A DNA stretch of 64,000 bases, taken from assembly GCF_000427825.1 (NCBI RefSeq), contig NZ_ATYT01000008.1, forward strand, positions 62,001 to 126,000, written 5' to 3'. Shown one piece after another: positions 26,016-34,012 of this stretch; position 1 is the first letter of the stretch, and each line of letters starts with the position of its first letter. Origin of the DNA: Thermocrispum municipale DSM 44069. GTDB taxonomy: Bacteria; Actinomycetota; Actinomycetes; Mycobacteriales; Pseudonocardiaceae. A model generated the notes under the pieces. It was not told where the DNA came from. It saw nothing but the letters and a program-made list of their open reading frames with translations, and did no database searches. The translations under genes and the position numbers were made by a program.

Positions 26016-26636
26016 TCAGCGCACGCCCCGCGGACGGAACTGGATGCTGATGCGCGGCCCCACCGGCTTGGCCGTCTTGAGCACCGCGTGCTCCCAGGTC
26101 CGCTGGCACGAGCCGCCCATGACGATCAGGTCGCCGTGTCCCAGCGGGAAGCTGAGCTGCTTTCCTCCGCCGTTCGGCCGCAGCGCCAACTCGCGCGGAG
26201 CGCCCACGGACAGGATCGCGACCATGGTGTCGGCCAGCCGTCCTCGGCCGATGCGGTCACCGTGCCACGCGACGCTGTCCCGGCCGTCGCGGTAGTAGCA
26301 CAGCCCGGCGGTGCGGAACGGCTCACCGAGTTCGGGAAGGTAATGCGCGCTGAGCGCCTCCCGCGCCTCGGCCAGGATCGGGTGGGGTAGCTGCTCGTCC
26401 TCGTCGTAGAAGCACAGCAGCCGGGGAACGTCCACCACCCGGTCGTACATCTGTCTGCGCTCGGCGCGCCACGGCACTTCGGCCGCCAGGCGCTCGAACA
26501 GCGAGTCCGCGCCGGTGAGCCATCCGGGCAGCACATCGACCCACGCGCCCCGGCTGAGCGGGATGCGCTCGGCTTTGCTCAGCAGCGCCAGACCCGGGTC
26601 GTCGACCAGGTCGAGCAACGATCCTTGCAGCTCCAT
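26016..26636 (-). CDS. AlkB-like 2-oxoglutarate/Fe(II) dioxygenase
   Basis: This 206-residue dioxygenase has iron ligands H125 and D127 (AWHGDR) and H183 (TWEHAV), and the 2-oxoglutarate arginine pair R195 and R201 in PRISIQFR. AlkB enzymes oxidatively remove methyl and etheno lesions from nucleic acid bases. The GGGKQLSFPLGHGDLIVMGG block is typical of the ALKBH2/3-like branch. A LexA box lies 22 bases upstream of the start, so DNA damage should induce it, unlike the Ada-controlled E. coli gene. Confidence 0.9.
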   Translation of the reverse strand: MELQGSLLDLVDDPGLALLSKAERIPLSRGAWVDVLPGWLTGADSLFERLAAEVPWRAERRQMYDRVVDVPRLLCFYDEDEQLPHPILAEAREALSAHYLPELGEPFRTAGLCYYRDGRDSVAWHGDRIGRGRLADTMVAILSVGAPRELALRPNGGGKQLSFPLGHGDLIVMGGSCQRTWEHAVLKTAKPVGPRISIQFRPRGVR

Positions 26637-26657
26637 GCCACGAGCGTAACACAGAAT

Positions 26658-26673
26658 TCGAACGTATGTTCTA
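26658..26673 (-). promoter_or_regulatory. LexA (SOS) box upstream of the AlkB-like gene
   Basis: TCGAACGTATGTTCTA matches 11 of 12 fixed positions of the actinobacterial SOS operator TCGAAC-N4-GTTCGA. It lies 22 bases before the AlkB-like start and over 240 bases from the divergent XRE gene, so it most likely controls the dioxygenase and possibly the downstream pseudouridine synthase. The rest of the 281-base gap holds no gene. Confidence 0.8.
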
Positions 26674-26865
26674 CTCTCGAAACATCTCTCGAGTTGCGTC
26701 GACAGGGATCCGACGGTTGGCTGAGCCGATCTCGGTCGCAGCCGGCGCCGCTCGCGGAGGGCACCGCGGTGACTACGTCGGGGTGATCGGATCGCACGCC
26801 TGGGATCGACTCGGTACCGCCGGATGGCCCAGTGATCGGTCCAAACGGGGTGCCTTAACTGACTT

Positions 26866-26881
26866 AACCGGTTGTCCGGTT
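26866..26881. promoter_or_regulatory. Inverted repeat before the XRE gene
   Basis: AACCGG and CCGGTT flank a TTGT spacer, preceded by a second TTAAC repeat at 26855-26859. The site ends 36 bases before the XRE start, a reasonable place for an autoregulatory operator or the upstream edge of the promoter. Confidence 0.4.
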
Positions 26882-26917
26882 TATGCTCATCGCAAAGTCC
26901 ACCGGAGGTGAGGCGAC

Positions 26918-27973
26918 ATGGCCCGCAACGCCCGACGGCAGTTTGCGCGGCGGCTGCGGGAGCTCCGCGAGTTCGAGTTGGGGGAGAAGATCACGCAGGA
27001 GGGGCTCGCGGCAGCGTTCTCGGCAACCCGCTCTCTGTCGGGTGCGGCGATCTCGGCGTGGGAGAACGGGGACAGCGACAAGCGCCCCTCCGACGAGCGG
27101 CTGAAGCAGTACGCGCTGTTGTTCAGTTCGCCGGACAACCTGCATCCCAAGCCGACGGTTCCGCCGGAGTCGAGCCTGGACAAGCAAGCGCGGCAACGGT
27201 TCGTCGAGCTGCGCCGGGAACTGCACCGGCTGCGCGACGAAGCCGATCAGGAAGCCCGCAGGGAGCGGTCGGTGGCGCCTGCCGCCGCGCCGCGCAACGA
27301 GATGTGGGCGCACGACAGGTCGGACGACATCATGGTGGTGACGTCCGAGGTGGCCGAGGATCGGCTGCCGGAGAACGCCCGCCCGCGCAACGTGAACTAC
27401 TCGCGCCTGGCCCGCTACGGCAACATCGACGCGTTCTTCGAGCTCTACGTGCGCCTGGCCGCGATGGGCTACCAGAACCGTCACCACCGCTCGGCCAACG
27501 ACCGCGGCATCGACCTCGAGCAGACGTTGGTGCTGATCGGTGGTCCGGGGTGGAACCGGTTGACGCGCAACTACCTGCAGCTACTCGATCTGCCGGTGCG
27601 CCAACAGGCGGCACCGTTCGGCAAGCCGGAGTTCTTCGTCACCTCCGACGGCGAAGAGCTGCGCCCACGCGTGGCCGACTTCGCCGACGGCGAGCAGGAG
27701 CTGGTGGAAGACATCGGCTTGTTCGTGCGCGCCCGCAACCCGGCCAACCCGCACACGGACGTGACCATCTGCACCGGCTGCTTCACCGCGGGCACGCTGG
27801 CCGCGGTGCGGGCCTTCACCAATCAGGACGTGGCGGACGCCAACATCGAGGTGGTCAAGTCCAAGGTCGGCCGGATCACGGACTTCTTCGTGCTGTTCCG
27901 GGTTCCGGTGGTCAACGGGCGGGTCCCCGCGCCGCGGCTGTCCATCTCGTCGCTGGATGCCCAGCCGGTGTGA
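26918..27973 (+). CDS. XRE-family regulator with an unrecognised C-terminal domain
   Basis: This 351-residue protein starts with an XRE helix-turn-helix at about residues 8-65 (ITQEGLAAAFSATRSLSGAAISAWENG). A charged, probably coiled linker spans about 85-125. A globular domain of about 215 residues follows that I cannot assign. It contains VNYSRLARYGNIDAFFELY, LVLIGGPGWNRLTRNYL and DVTICTGCFTAGTLAAVRAF, with a GGP loop and a Cys-x2-Cys pair that could bind a nucleotide or metal ligand. A near-perfect GGAGGTGA lies 6 bases before the ATG. It appears to be a ligand-sensing regulator; its target is not evident. Confidence 0.7.
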   Translation: MARNARRQFARRLRELREFELGEKITQEGLAAAFSATRSLSGAAISAWENGDSDKRPSDERLKQYALLFSSPDNLHPKPTVPPESSLDKQARQRFVELRRELHRLRDEADQEARRERSVAPAAAPRNEMWAHDRSDDIMVVTSEVAEDRLPENARPRNVNYSRLARYGNIDAFFELYVRLAAMGYQNRHHRSANDRGIDLEQTLVLIGGPGWNRLTRNYLQLLDLPVRQQAAPFGKPEFFVTSDGEELRPRVADFADGEQELVEDIGLFVRARNPANPHTDVTICTGCFTAGTLAAVRAFTNQDVADANIEVVKSKVGRITDFFVLFRVPVVNGRVPAPRLSISSLDAQPV

Positions 27974-27991
27974 CCGCCGGACGAGCCCGGG

Positions 27992-28168
27992 TCAGCGCAG
28001 GCTGCTGATCGTCTCCTCGTGGAACCGGTCGCCGGCCCGGTCGACGATCTCGGCGAGCTGAACGAGCCCGAGCAGCAGGACCACGACCAGAGCGCCGACC
28101 GCGAGTTTGAGTGCTTCCCGCCAGTATGCGGCAGCCAGAACCAGCAGCAGGATGATCGCGATGAGCAT
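27992..28168 (-). CDS. Small membrane protein
   Basis: This protein of about 58 residues is almost wholly hydrophobic, with two stretches (LIAIILLLVLAAAYW and LAVGALVVVLLLGLVQL) and a charged C-terminus. AGGGAG lies about 8 bases before the ATG at 28168; an ATG two codons upstream is less well placed. It is convergent with the XRE gene, 18 bases away. Function is unknown. The following gap to 28421 contains a direct repeat of CCAGTTGG (28321 and 28348) but no gene. Confidence 0.5.
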   Translation of the reverse strand: MLIAIILLLVLAAAYWREALKLAVGALVVVLLLGLVQLAEIVDRAGDRFHEETISSLR

Positions 28169-28421
28169 GACCATCTCCCTTCCCCCGTGCGCCGGCGTCG
28201 CCCATGTCGCCGGGCGAAGCGAGATGGTCCCGTTCGTCGTGGCGACAGGCTAAGCCTGGACTCGCGCCATCGTTAACTGCTCCCTCGGTAGAGGCAGGTT
28301 GAAGTTACGACTTAACCATCCCAGTTGGTGAAGTTCAGGTCAATACTCCAGTTGGGCGCTGTGCGTTCCGCGCGGCGACCCCCGGCTTTACCGCCGCGGG
28401 CCGTCGGGAGAAGATCGGCAC

Positions 28422-31367
28422 ATGCGAATTGCACCTCGTGGCCTGCGCAATCTGGTCGGCACGGTGGCCGCGTACGCGCAGAACGGGCTCGAGGTGCTGC
28501 GCTTCGGCGGATTGCGCACCGATGAGGATCCGGCTCCGTACGCCGTTGTCGAACACACCCGGATGTACCAGCTGCGCCGGTACTTCCCGGCGCAGCCGAA
28601 CGACGACAAGCCGCCGGTGCTGCTGGTGCATCCGATGATGTTGTCCGCCGATCTGTGGGACGTCTCGCCCAACAGCAGTGCGGTGACCTCGTTGCACCGG
28701 GCGGGGCTCGATCCGTGGGTGATCGACTTCGGCTCGCCGGACGAGGTGGAAGGTGGCCTCGACCGGACACTGACCGACCATGTCGTCGCGCTGAGCCAAG
28801 CCATCGACCAGGTGGTCGAACACACCGGGCGGGACGTGCACCTCGGCGGCTACTCGCAGGGCGGAATGTTCTGCTACCAGGCGGCCGCCTATCGGCGCTC
28901 GCGGCACGTGGCGAGCGTGATCACTTTCGGCAGCCCGGCGGACGTGCTGGGCGGAACTCCGCTCAACCTCCCCGAGGATCTGCTGGTGCGCGGCGCGGAG
29001 TTCCTGGCCGACCACGTGTTCAGCAGGCTGGCGCTGCCGGGCTGGGCGGCCAGGCTCGGCTTCAAACTGCTCGACCCGGTGAAGTCCACCCGAGCGCAGA
29101 TCGACTTCCTCCGCCAGTTGCACAACCGCGACGCCCTCATCGGGCGGGAGAAGCAGCGACAGTTCCTGGAGAGCGACGGGTGGGTTGCCTGGTCCGGCCC
29201 GGCGATCGTGGAGCTGTTACGCCAGTTCGTGGTGCACAACCGCATGATGACCGGCGGCTTCGTCATCGGCGACCGCCTGGTGACCTTGGCCGACATCACC
29301 AGCCCGATCCTGGCGTTCGTGGGGGAGATCGACGACATCGGCCAACCTGCCGCGGTGCGCGGAGTCGGCAAGGCCGCGCCGAGGGCGGAGGTCTACGAGC
29401 ATCCGGTGCATGCCGGACACTTCGGCCTGGTGGTCGGGTCGACGGCGAACAGCGTGACCTGGCCGGCGGTGGCCGAGTGGATCAGGTGGCGCGAGGAAGG
29501 TGGCGATCGCCCGGACGGTATGCGGCCGCTCGGCGAGGCACGTCCCGAACAGCAGGCGACGACGATCTCCTCGCGCGTCGGCTACGGGTTCAGCACGCTG
29601 GCGGACGTCGGATTCGCCGCCGGGCGTCGCATCGCCGACCGCGCGGCGGAAGCCGTGCGGATGTCGCGGGAGATCGCCTTCGAAGCGGCGCAAGCCCTGC
29701 CACGGCTGTTGCGACTCGGGCAGATCCAAAGCCACACCCGGGTGTCGTTCGGCAGGCTGCTCGACGAGCAGGCGAAACGGGCACCGGACGGCGAGTGCTT
29801 CCTGTTCGACGATCGGGTGCACACCAACGCCGCGGTTCGTACGCGCATCAACAACGTGGTGCGCGGCTTGATCCATGTCGGTGTCCGGCAAGGGGATCAC
29901 GTCGGCGTCCTGATGCACACCCGTCCCTCTGCGCTGGTGGTCATCGCGGCGCTGTCGCGGATGGGGGCGGTCGCGGTGCTCCTGCCTCCGGCGGCGGACC
30001 TGTCCGCAGCCATCCGCCTGGGCGGCGTCTCCGACATCGTCGTGGACCCTGAGCACGTGGAGCAGGCGGCCGAGACCGACTGCCGTGTCCTGGTCCTGGG
30101 TGGCGGCGGCGAGCGCCACGTGTCCGCCACGGGTGCCGACGTGGTCGACCTGGAGCAGATCGACCCGGAGTCGGTCGAGCTGCCCGGCTGGTACCGGCCG
30201 AATCCGGGGCTGGCGCGCGACCTGGCGTTCATCCTGTTCAGCCGCTCCGGTGGGCAGACCGTGCCGAAGCTGATCACCAACCACCGGTGGGCGTTGTCGG
30301 CTTTCGGCACGGCGTCAGCGGCGGCGTTGACCAGCGCGGACACGGTCTACTGCATCACTCCGCTGCATCATCCTTCCGGCTTGCTGACCAGTGTCGGCGG
30401 TGCCGTGGCCGGGGGTGCGCGCATTGCGCTGTCCCGCGGCTTCGATCCGGAGCGATTCGACATCGAGGTGCTGCGCTACGGCGTCACGGTGGTGTCGTAC
30501 ACGTGGACACTGCTGCGTGAGCTCGTCGAGCGGGAGGAACAGCCGCCGCACCACGCGATCCGGCTGTTCATGGGCTCGGGCATGCCGCGTGGCCTGTGGC
30601 GGCGCGTGCTCGAGCGGTACTCGCCCGCGCGGGTGCTGGAGTTCTACGCCTCCACCGAAGGCGACGTGGTGCTGGCGAACCTGTCCGGCGCGAAGCCAGG
30701 AGCCAAGGGCAGGCCACTGCCGGGCAGCGCCGAGGTACGGCTGGCGCGCTGCGATGTCCGCACCGGGAAGCTGATCACCGACGATTCCGGGTTCGCGGTC
30801 GAGTGCGCGGAGGGCGAGGTCGGCCTGTTGCTGGCGAACCCACGCGCCAGCATCGACGCGACAGCCCGCAAGCTGCGTGGCGTCTTCGCACCCGGCGACA
30901 CCTGGATCGCCACCGAGGATCTCTTCTGGCGTGACCACGACGGCGACTTCTGGCTGGCCGACAACCGCTTCACCGTGATCGACAACGGCCGCGGACTGGT
31001 CTACGCCCAGCCGATCTGCGACGCGCTGACCGACCTCGAGCAAGTCGACCTCGCAACCGCTTACGGCGTGCCGACCTCGGCGTTGAGCGAGGTGGCGGTC
31101 GCTGCGGTGACGACGTGGCAGGGTGCGAAACTCAGGGCGGAGGACATCACCCGGGCCCTGGCGAACCTGCCGGTCGAGCGCAGGCCCGACATCGTGCACG
31201 TGGTCGACGCGATTCCGTTGACCACGTGGTACCGGCCGAATCCGGCACCGCTTGCGGCCGAAGGCGTACCGAAGCCCAGCGAGCAGGCATGGTGCTGGGA
31301 CGCCGAACGCGGCCGCTACACCGAACTCACCGAAGTGGCGCGCGACCGGCTGCTGGCGAACCGGTAG
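28422..31367 (+). CDS. Fused alpha/beta hydrolase and AMP-forming acyl-CoA synthetase-like protein
   Basis: This 981-residue two-domain protein begins with a PhaC-like alpha/beta hydrolase (about 1-360) with nucleophile S145 in GGYSQGG, where true PHA synthases have cysteine, and a late HAGHFG histidine. A helical linker (about 370-440) leads to an adenylate-forming domain (about 445-981). The P-loop-like FSRSGGQTVPK is near residue 605 and EFYASTEGDVVLANL near 740. The conserved C-terminal lysine region is degenerate. Such fusions occur in actinobacteria; the substrate is probably a fatty or polyketide acyl chain. It looks monocistronic. Confidence 0.78.
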   Translation: MRIAPRGLRNLVGTVAAYAQNGLEVLRFGGLRTDEDPAPYAVVEHTRMYQLRRYFPAQPNDDKPPVLLVHPMMLSADLWDVSPNSSAVTSLHRAGLDPWVIDFGSPDEVEGGLDRTLTDHVVALSQAIDQVVEHTGRDVHLGGYSQGGMFCYQAAAYRRSRHVASVITFGSPADVLGGTPLNLPEDLLVRGAEFLADHVFSRLALPGWAARLGFKLLDPVKSTRAQIDFLRQLHNRDALIGREKQRQFLESDGWVAWSGPAIVELLRQFVVHNRMMTGGFVIGDRLVTLADITSPILAFVGEIDDIGQPAAVRGVGKAAPRAEVYEHPVHAGHFGLVVGSTANSVTWPAVAEWIRWREEGGDRPDGMRPLGEARPEQQATTISSRVGYGFSTLADVGFAAGRRIADRAAEAVRMSREIAFEAAQALPRLLRLGQIQSHTRVSFGRLLDEQAKRAPDGECFLFDDRVHTNAAVRTRINNVVRGLIHVGVRQGDHVGVLMHTRPSALVVIAALSRMGAVAVLLPPAADLSAAIRLGGVSDIVVDPEHVEQAAETDCRVLVLGGGGERHVSATGADVVDLEQIDPESVELPGWYRPNPGLARDLAFILFSRSGGQTVPKLITNHRWALSAFGTASAAALTSADTVYCITPLHHPSGLLTSVGGAVAGGARIALSRGFDPERFDIEVLRYGVTVVSYTWTLLRELVEREEQPPHHAIRLFMGSGMPRGLWRRVLERYSPARVLEFYASTEGDVVLANLSGAKPGAKGRPLPGSAEVRLARCDVRTGKLITDDSGFAVECAEGEVGLLLANPRASIDATARKLRGVFAPGDTWIATEDLFWRDHDGDFWLADNRFTVIDNGRGLVYAQPICDALTDLEQVDLATAYGVPTSALSEVAVAAVTTWQGAKLRAEDITRALANLPVERRPDIVHVVDAIPLTTWYRPNPAPLAAEGVPKPSEQAWCWDAERGRYTELTEVARDRLLANR

Positions 31368-31509
31368 GCCCGCCGCGGCAACACCCGGGTGGTGCGCGGC
31401 GCCTCGTTGGTCTCCTCGCTGTCCATCAGCTCGACCGCGACGACGGTGTCCAGCGTCCCGTCGGGCACACCGCGAGGGCAGTGACCGCCTGGGCTCAGCC
31501 GACGCGGAA

Positions 31510-31683
31510 TCAGCCGCTCTTGCGGCGGAACTGTCGTTTGCCGCCCAGTGGACCGTGCGGATGGACGCTCTTCGCGCCACCGTCCGCGTGGCTTTCCCGC
31601 TCCTTGGTCGCCGCGCGTTTGCGCTCGAGTGCCTCCCGGAATCGGTCCTTCACGTCATCGGAACCGGACTTCGATTCAGTCAT
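31510..31683 (-). CDS. DUF5302-type small basic protein
   Basis: This 57-residue hydrophilic protein has the recognisable ends of the actinobacterial DUF5302 family: DVKDRFREALERKR early and GPLGGKRQFRRKSG at the C-terminus. GGAGG lies 5 bases before the ATG at 31683, which decides the start over a GTG four codons upstream. It is likely disordered. Function is unknown. The 31368-31509 stretch beside it carries only an open frame without a start. Confidence 0.7.
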   Translation of the reverse strand: MTESKSGSDDVKDRFREALERKRAATKERESHADGGAKSVHPHGPLGGKRQFRRKSG

Positions 31684-31852
31684 CGAGACCTCCACGTCGG
31701 GTGAGCTTGTCTCGTCAGCCTCGCATGCGCGCCGCGCCGGGTCGAGCGATTAACACAGCCGGGTGCCCGGCGCGGCGAACGACACCGGTTCATTGCCTCG
31801 GATGGCGCATTGACGGCCTAGGTGACGGGGCACACAATTGCGGGCGTGACAC

Positions 31853-31898
31853 GTTGCGGATAAGGCAACCACTTCACATAGCGCAACGACAAAGTGAA
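31853..31898. promoter_or_regulatory. Half-site array upstream of the methyl-catabolism operon (candidate IclR operator)
   Basis: GTTGC (31853-31857) and GCAAC (31865-31869) form an inverted repeat with a 7-base spacer, and a third GCAAC occurs at 31883-31887. Interleaved TTCAC (31873-31877) and GTGAA (31894-31898) form a second inverted pair. The cluster ends 50 bases before the first gene. An IclR-family gene closes the operon, so this is its most likely binding region. Confidence 0.45.
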
Positions 31899-31948
31899 CT
31901 TTTCTCTCAAACAGATCCAAAAGTCCCGCCCAGCTGGAGAGGTCCCCG

Positions 31949-33151
31949 ATGACAGCTATTGCTCCGAAACCGGCGACGACGACCACCGCTGATCAACCGG
32001 CCGTCCTGCTCTACACCCGGTTGCGCAAGTCCCCGTTCTTCCACAAGTCACGCGAGCACGGGGTGAAGGCCTACAGCGTCTACAACCACACGTATCACCC
32101 GCGGCACTACGGGGATCCGGTCGCCGAGTACTGGGAACTGCTCAACGGCGTCACGTTGTGGGACGTCGGCGTCGAGCGGCAGATCGAGATCGCCGGCCCC
32201 GACGCGTTCGACTTCACCAACTACCTGGTACCGCGTGACCTGCACAAATGCGCGGTCGGCCAGTGCAAGTACGTGTTCATCACCGCCCCGGACGGCGGCA
32301 TCGTCAACGACCCGGTGCTGCTGCGTGTGGAGGAGAACCGGTTCTGGCTCTCGCTCGCCGACAGTGACGTCGGGCTGTGGGCGCTCGGTCTGGCGCACGC
32401 GGGCGGCTGGAACGTCACGGTCAAGGAAATCGACGTGGCGCCGATGCAGATCCAGGGGCCGAAGGCCAAAGAGGTCATGGTCGACCTGTTCGGCGAGGAC
32501 ATCCTGGATGTCAAGTACTACTGGATGGCCCGCAGGCAGATCGACGGCATCGACGTGGTGATCAGCCGCACCGGCTACACCGGCGAGATCGGCTACGAAA
32601 TCTACGTCGACCAGGTCAGCCGCAACGGCGAGCACGTGTGGGACCGGGTGTGGGAGGTCGGTCAGCGGCACGGCATGAAGGTGATCGGCCCGAGTCACAT
32701 CCGGCGGATCGAGGCAGGCATGCTCGCCTACGGCTGCGACATCACGCTGAACACCAACCCGCTCGAGGTCGGCTACGACTACAAGTGGATGGTCGACCTG
32801 GACCAGGAGTCGGATTTCGTCGGCAAGGAAGCGCTGAAGCGGGTCAAGGAGGAAGGCATCTCCCGGCTGCTGAGCGGCGTGGAGATCGACGGCCCGTCGC
32901 TGGGCAGCTACAACGACGGCTCGATGCTCGAACCGTTCCCGGTCTCGCAGTCCGGCGGCGAACAGATCGGCGAAGTGACCAGTGCGTGCTTCTCGCCACG
33001 CCTGGAGCGCAACATCGGGCTGGCCATGCTGCCCATCGAGCTGGCCAAGACCGGCACCGAGGTGGTGGTCCACACGCCGAGTGGGCCGCGCGCGGCCAAG
33101 GTGGTCGACAAGCCGTTCATCGACCCGAGCAAGGCGACCCCCAAAGGCTGA
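31949..33151 (+). CDS. GcvT/DmdA-like tetrahydrofolate-dependent methyltransferase
   Basis: This 400-residue aminomethyltransferase-fold protein resembles DMSP demethylase DmdA more than glycine-cleavage T protein. Shared blocks include VYNHTYHPRHY, LWDVGVERQIEI at about 70-81, DGGIVNDPVLLRV, LADSDVGLWALG, APMQIQGPKA and ACFSPRLERNIGLAML. It would move a methyl group from a methylated substrate to tetrahydrofolate. Neighbours encode the C1 oxidation steps and a second demethylating flavoprotein. The substrate (DMSP, a betaine or another methyl donor) is not set by sequence reading alone. Start ATG at 31949 follows GGAGAGG. Confidence 0.8.
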   Translation: MTAIAPKPATTTTADQPAVLLYTRLRKSPFFHKSREHGVKAYSVYNHTYHPRHYGDPVAEYWELLNGVTLWDVGVERQIEIAGPDAFDFTNYLVPRDLHKCAVGQCKYVFITAPDGGIVNDPVLLRVEENRFWLSLADSDVGLWALGLAHAGGWNVTVKEIDVAPMQIQGPKAKEVMVDLFGEDILDVKYYWMARRQIDGIDVVISRTGYTGEIGYEIYVDQVSRNGEHVWDRVWEVGQRHGMKVIGPSHIRRIEAGMLAYGCDITLNTNPLEVGYDYKWMVDLDQESDFVGKEALKRVKEEGISRLLSGVEIDGPSLGSYNDGSMLEPFPVSQSGGEQIGEVTSACFSPRLERNIGLAMLPIELAKTGTEVVVHTPSGPRAAKVVDKPFIDPSKATPKG

Positions 33152-33157
33152 GGCGGT

Positions 33158-34012
33158 ATGGCACGGGCGAACGGTCAATCACCCGGTAAACGCCAAGTCC
33201 TCGGGCCGTTGCTGCAGAACCCGCGTTACGAGGTGCTCCCGTTGGCGTCGGTACTGGCTCAGACGGAGTCGTTACCGGCCAACACGCCGGTAACCGTGAC
33301 GTCCTCGCCCCGGCAGGGTCTGGACGCAACGGTCGCCGTCGCCGAGAAGCTCGCCGCGCAAGGGATGTACGTCATCCCGCACCTGGCAGCTCGGCAGGTC
33401 ACCGGGCCTGCCGAGCTCCGCTCGCTGCTCGACCGGCTGGACACCGCGGGCATCACCGAGGTGTTCGTCGTGGGTGGCGACGGGCGCGAGCCACGCGGGC
33501 CCTATCCCGACGCACTCAGCCTGTTGCAGGCAATGGACGACCTGGGGCGCATGCCCGCCAAGGTCGGGGTCACCGGCTACCCGGAAGGACACTGGGCGGT
33601 CGATCCCGACACGTTGTGGAGCGCGCTGCGGGCCAAACAACCGTACGCCTCCTACGTGGTCACGCAGATGTGCTTCGACGCCGACGCGATCTGGCGGTAT
33701 GCGGCCGAAGTACACCGCGACATCGGGCTCCCGGTGATCGTCGGGGTGCCCGGGGTGGTGGAGCCGGCCAAGCTCATGCGGATCGCCCTGAAGGTCGGCG
33801 TCGGGCAGTCGTTGCGGTTCGTGCGTGGCCACCGATCGGTGGCCGGCAGGCTGCTCTGGCCAGGGGGTTACCGCCCCGACGCGCTGGTGCGCAAGCTGGC
33901 CGGCCGCGTGGCCGCGGGCCGGTGCGAACTCGCCGGTCTGCACCTGTTCACGTTCAACCGCGTCACGGCCACCCATCGTTGGGCGGCCCAGGCCTACCGG
34001 AGGACCGCGTGA
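33158..34012 (+). CDS. Methylenetetrahydrofolate reductase-like protein
   Basis: This 284-residue MetF-type TIM barrel has VTQMCFDADAIWRY at about 167-180 and the terminal GLHLFTFNRV strand, both family hallmarks. In this operon it most likely runs in the oxidative direction, turning 5-methyl-THF from the GcvT-like enzyme into 5,10-methylene-THF. It follows the first gene by 6 bases and overlaps the next by 4 (GTGA). It is divergent from ordinary MetF at the N-terminus. Confidence 0.78.
   Translation: MARANGQSPGKRQVLGPLLQNPRYEVLPLASVLAQTESLPANTPVTVTSSPRQGLDATVAVAEKLAAQGMYVIPHLAARQVTGPAELRSLLDRLDTAGITEVFVVGGDGREPRGPYPDALSLLQAMDDLGRMPAKVGVTGYPEGHWAVDPDTLWSALRAKQPYASYVVTQMCFDADAIWRYAAEVHRDIGLPVIVGVPGVVEPAKLMRIALKVGVGQSLRFVRGHRSVAGRLLWPGGYRPDALVRKLAGRVAAGRCELAGLHLFTFNRVTATHRWAAQAYRRTA

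Noticed and set aside
28321-28355. Direct repeat CCAGTTGG, two copies
   Set aside because: Only two 8-base copies; too little to call an operator or repeat family.
31368-31509. Minus-strand frame containing VPDGTLDTVVAVELMDSEE
   Set aside because: It reads somewhat like protein, but has no start codon with a ribosome site and extends into the DUF5302 and fusion genes; not supportable as a gene.
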